DNA of 64,000 bases from Sympetrum striolatum (lineage: Eukaryota; Arthropoda; Insecta; Odonata; Libellulidae), in NCBI GenBank assembly GCA_947579665.1, contig OX388343.1:98895657-98959656 (forward strand), given 5' to 3'. Positions within the stretch are counted from its first letter, which is position 1; each line of letters begins with the position of its first letter. The notes beneath the pieces were generated by a model, which ran no database searches, was not told the DNA's origin, and was given only the letters and a program-made list of their open reading frames with translations. The translations under genes and the position numbers were made by a program. This document shows, piece by piece, positions 60,683 through 64,000 of the stretch.

Positions 60683-62341
60683 TTATAGTGAGAGTTATTT
60701 GTTTTAATATGAGAAGTTTGAGTTCCCATTGACAAAAACAATACTCATGAATCTCAAACAAAATATACACTAAGATTTTGCACATTCTTAAGACTTGAAA
60801 AAACTTAAGAAACGACATTTTTACTCAAACTAAATATTTTAAAACAGCAATAAATGGATTTGTCAATCATGTATCTGTAAGATTATGCGCAAGTAATTAA
60901 ATATTCTTGTTGACCACGATGTGACGCTTCATTCTTTACTCCAGATAAATCGGTAATTTGAAAAAACAAATAAATAATTCCACTCCAAAAATGCAAAAGT
61001 CAATATAGCTGCTTGGAGAATGCATACCTTCGAAGCAAATGTAGATATCAACTTACATAACGTCCATCTGCGTGACTAGGGTTAATCCGACTAATTATAA
61101 CGATTAAATATCGCAGTCTTACATCATTAATCCTAACGCCACCCAACCACATACCGTCCTATTTACCTTGAAAATTTGAACTTCGCCGGTTAAATTCCGT
61201 GTGCCACCAACTTCATGCTTATTTACCTTTCCCATTCAACTCCTGAACTACCGACTCATTACTGACTTGCAAGAGTAATCATTTCCATAGGACATCTTCG
61301 CGGAAGTTTGCCAGCCTCTCTTCGATTCACCTGCACTCCTGCAATCGGATCGCTTACTTTCTGTACTTCTGCTGTGTTCACTACGTGTGTATGTGCGACT
61401 AAACCCTCCCCTATATGCTGCTACACCTATCCGCTGCGTCTTTTCCCTTCGTCTCGATCGTTGCATACGCCTTTCTCTTAAACTTAACGACTCGAGATCA
61501 CGATTTTTCCACCGGATTTTTCCCACAGTAAAAGTATGCGTCTATTTTTATCACCCGAACCCTATTAGGAAGTTTTCAAAAACGAAATGCTCATGCTAAC
61601 TATTCGCCTATCTAACATGCCATTGGAGGGAGGCGAATGGGCGGCGGGAAGAATGGCGGCAAACACGAGCATACATCGATTCCAAGTTTCCCTTCGAATA
61701 GCATCGCTGCATGTCTAGTATTGGAAAATTTCCGTCTGGACACTTGCCAGCTGATCTGAATGCATCTAGTTGAGGAAACTCGGTTTTCGGTTATTTGGTA
61801 CCTTATTCGCGAATCAATGACGTGGATCGGAACCAATGGGGACGGCGTTAACTTTGAAAAGGAACGGAATATCCTCAACTGGTCGTCAATTAGGAACAGT
61901 TTTATCTCAATATTTATCAAAAACGGCGACAAAAGAAAAAGGAACACCGTTTTCCCATGAGAAAAAATGCATTCAACAACTGAGTGAGGAGTGGTATGTG
62001 CACAAGCAGGCACGTCTCCACTTTCACATGAAGTTTAGATATGTGTAGATATTTCTGAATTACTGCTAAATTGTTTTCGTAAAATTTGAAGCAACAGAGC
62101 TCGAATAATTACAATATTTCCACATAATTATTGAATATCTGTGCTTGAGTTCTACACTTTCCTCAGTGCGCTACCTTTTCTTCCATCGCTATGTCTTACT
62201 TCCTTGCTATTTATCCTTGCCAAATTTGATTTCCCCTCTTGCCAACTTCTAATTATGAAATCCATTGTGATAGAATTCTTCGATTATTTCAAATTGTTAG
62301 ACTAAACACGTCTTCGGCTTGTCTTCCTTTATGAGAATGTC
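60683..62341. other. Gene-free stretch
   Basis: About 61250-62010 opens in several frames (92, 70, 133 and 70 codons) on both strands. None has a recognisable motif. Confidence 0.4.
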
Positions 62342-62575
62342 TGTTTAAACTCCATCAGCATTTCTGCTACATTTTATTATTCTCCAACAGTTTTCACACT
62401 TGTTTATCAATACAGTTCCATTCTTGTTCACAATTTCCACTCTTTGTACGTAAAATATCTTATGTTTATGAATAAGAGCCACTAATTTAAAGAATATTCT
62501 TTTAGATGACTTCCGCAACCTCTTTCTATCACCAATCACCTTTTCAACTGTTCCTTTCATTCCATTCTATACTAA
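62342..62575 (-). pseudogene. Possible LINE RT N-terminal relic
   Basis: A 71-codon minus-strand frame contains KIFYVQRVEIVNKNGTVLINK, which resembles the segment just before the RT domain of RTE-like LINEs (a hydrophobic stretch, then xNxxGxxLTDK). The expected WxEYF follows only in degraded form. No neighbouring LINE sequence was recognised, so chance similarity is possible. Confidence 0.3.
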
Positions 62576-64000
62576 TTTCTATGGTTCTCTCCTTTTATCT
62601 CTTCCCCCTTCACTTCATATCTCCTCCCTCTTTTTTATCTTTCTCCATTCCTCTTTACTTTTAACTCCCGCATGTCCTTATCACCGCATTTTTCATCCTT
62701 GAGAGAAAGAGGGACGCCGAAAAGGAGGGAATGTCTGCAAAGGCGGAGAGTGAAGTTGTGAAGCAGTGTAGAGTCCCAAGAACGACTTAGAGTAGTAGAC
62801 AAGAAGCTACAGAGGATTTACAGCGAATAATTGCGCCGTCGCAAACTTTTTAATTGCGCCAGTGGAGTGCCTTAGGAGGACAATGCAGATCGTCTGAGAT
62901 GATTACGTATAAAAATGACAGCGAAAAAAGTTGTGCAACTTCCAGGAAAAAGGGCTTAATTTGGAAGAGGTAAAGGAAGTTAACGTATTCCTCAATTGAT
63001 CCCATTAAGATTCTAATTGAAGTTAAGCTGAAGCGCGAGCAAGCGATATATAGACTTGATATAAGACCAACAAGTTCATGAGGATGAAAAAAGGATATTT
63101 TACTCACACTGAACATTATAACGTACTTATAAACTAATTTACTTCTAAATATATGTTATATAATACTATCACATTCATATGTTTTTGATACTTGCGGTTC
63201 AAAAAGTTAACAGGAGAGTAAACTTAAATATAATTTCAATCGTTACAATTTACGCATTATAAATGCAAGTAAAGCTGAGTATTACGTTCATCGTAAATAC
63301 ACCGTACAAACACGGTTTCACGTGTTGCACTCAGTACAGAATTCTAGTGAATCTTATTTTGTACATGAGCCCCAAGTATTTTGCACGAGGATGATCGAAT
63401 TTAGGAGTATAAATTCTATTTATCCCGAAAACCATTTTTGAGAAGGAAGGTGAGAGTTAAATTGATCTAACTGCAACAACTAAAATGATTAATATTTATT
63501 TACAATTTAATGGCAATTGAAAGCTAAAGTACTAATGTGACATTTCACTCCTAAAATTTTGGAATGCAGAATTTTGATTATTTGGTACTTAATAACTAAT
63601 AATACTTAGCAGCTGAAAATAACTCTCCTTTCAGATGTTTGATAGTAACTGCAGATAGTCACAATTTATCGGATTCTTAAACAATTTTATTCCTTTTACT
63701 GATAGCGCTGAAAAATCTGAGTAACTTAAACCATTAATAACGAAAACTCACTTAGCTCAAAACTGATTCATGGATAAGGCGCTGGAACAAACAAATATAA
63801 GAAAGACAAAGTAAAAGCGTAGCAAGACTAAGTTGAACGCGATAATCCCGAAATGAAAACCGACACTACTGGAAACTAAATTAAGTTTTCGCGACGTGGT
63901 AAGTAATTAATCGTCTTAAACTAGCCGCAAATAATAAGAGGTTAATAATTTATTTAATTATCAGATGTTTCACAAAAAGAGAAATGCGGTGATGAAGTGA
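62576..64000. other. Gene-free stretch to window end
   Basis: An 88-codon minus-strand frame (62850-63116) lacks motifs. The remainder is AT-rich with nothing recognised. Confidence 0.4.

Overview
This window reads as non-coding DNA from an animal nuclear genome, most likely an arthropod (probably an insect). The base composition is visibly AT-rich. The longest open frame is 222 codons and belongs to a decayed LINE. The repeats are those of arthropod genomes: a Penelope-like element (PLE) with a GIY-YIG endonuclease, several non-LTR retrotransposon families and several tRNA-derived SINE families. I found no host exon, no intact tRNA or rRNA gene, no CRISPR array and no bacterial gene cluster. 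The window is probably intergenic or one long intron. I cannot name the species.

Layout. 0-10 kb: a TA microsatellite abutting a small TIR element (562-1040), two copies of SINE-A (4051-4255 and 7303-7496), and a SINE-B fold-back insertion (7790-8031). 10-20 kb: a SINE-C fold-back (10234-10461), copy A of the TIR family called E here (13256-13975), a short fold-back F1 (14461-14568), a LINE 3'-UTR (16370-16575), a second SINE-C fold-back (19015-19142) and a plus-strand LINE end (19690-20212). 20-34 kb: a minus-strand LINE end (21611-22436), a SINE-C copy with its tail upstream of its head (26118-26303), an RTE-like relic (29515-29910), a SINE-D fold-back (30645-30785), the PLE itself (31652-32399), a 62-bp RTE-like tail (33414-33475) and a fold-back (33881-33973). 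34-54 kb: mostly unannotated AT-rich sequence with a minisatellite, two copies of a LINE 3' end (39083-39340 and 40374-40612), fold-back F2 (44584-44686) and a LINE relic (51660-52195). 54-64 kb: a perfect 68-bp-arm PLE fold-back (54319-54503), three more E copies (55144-55852, 56436-57090, 58098-58971), an RTE-like C-terminus (57383-57452), a diverged inverted repeat (57553-57673), a PLE fold-back (60532-60670) and a possible RT relic (62342-62575).

Main observation. PLE fragments, two tRNA-SINE families and a small hairpin family share one insertion structure. Two copies of the element's 3' part sit head to head with 3' ends outermost. One arm runs 31-55 bp further than the other. The whole block is flanked by a 9-14 bp direct repeat. 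This is the structure known for Penelope-like retroelements, so the SINEs may be moved by PLE machinery. Coordinates and matches were counted by eye. No alignment, folding or database search was run.
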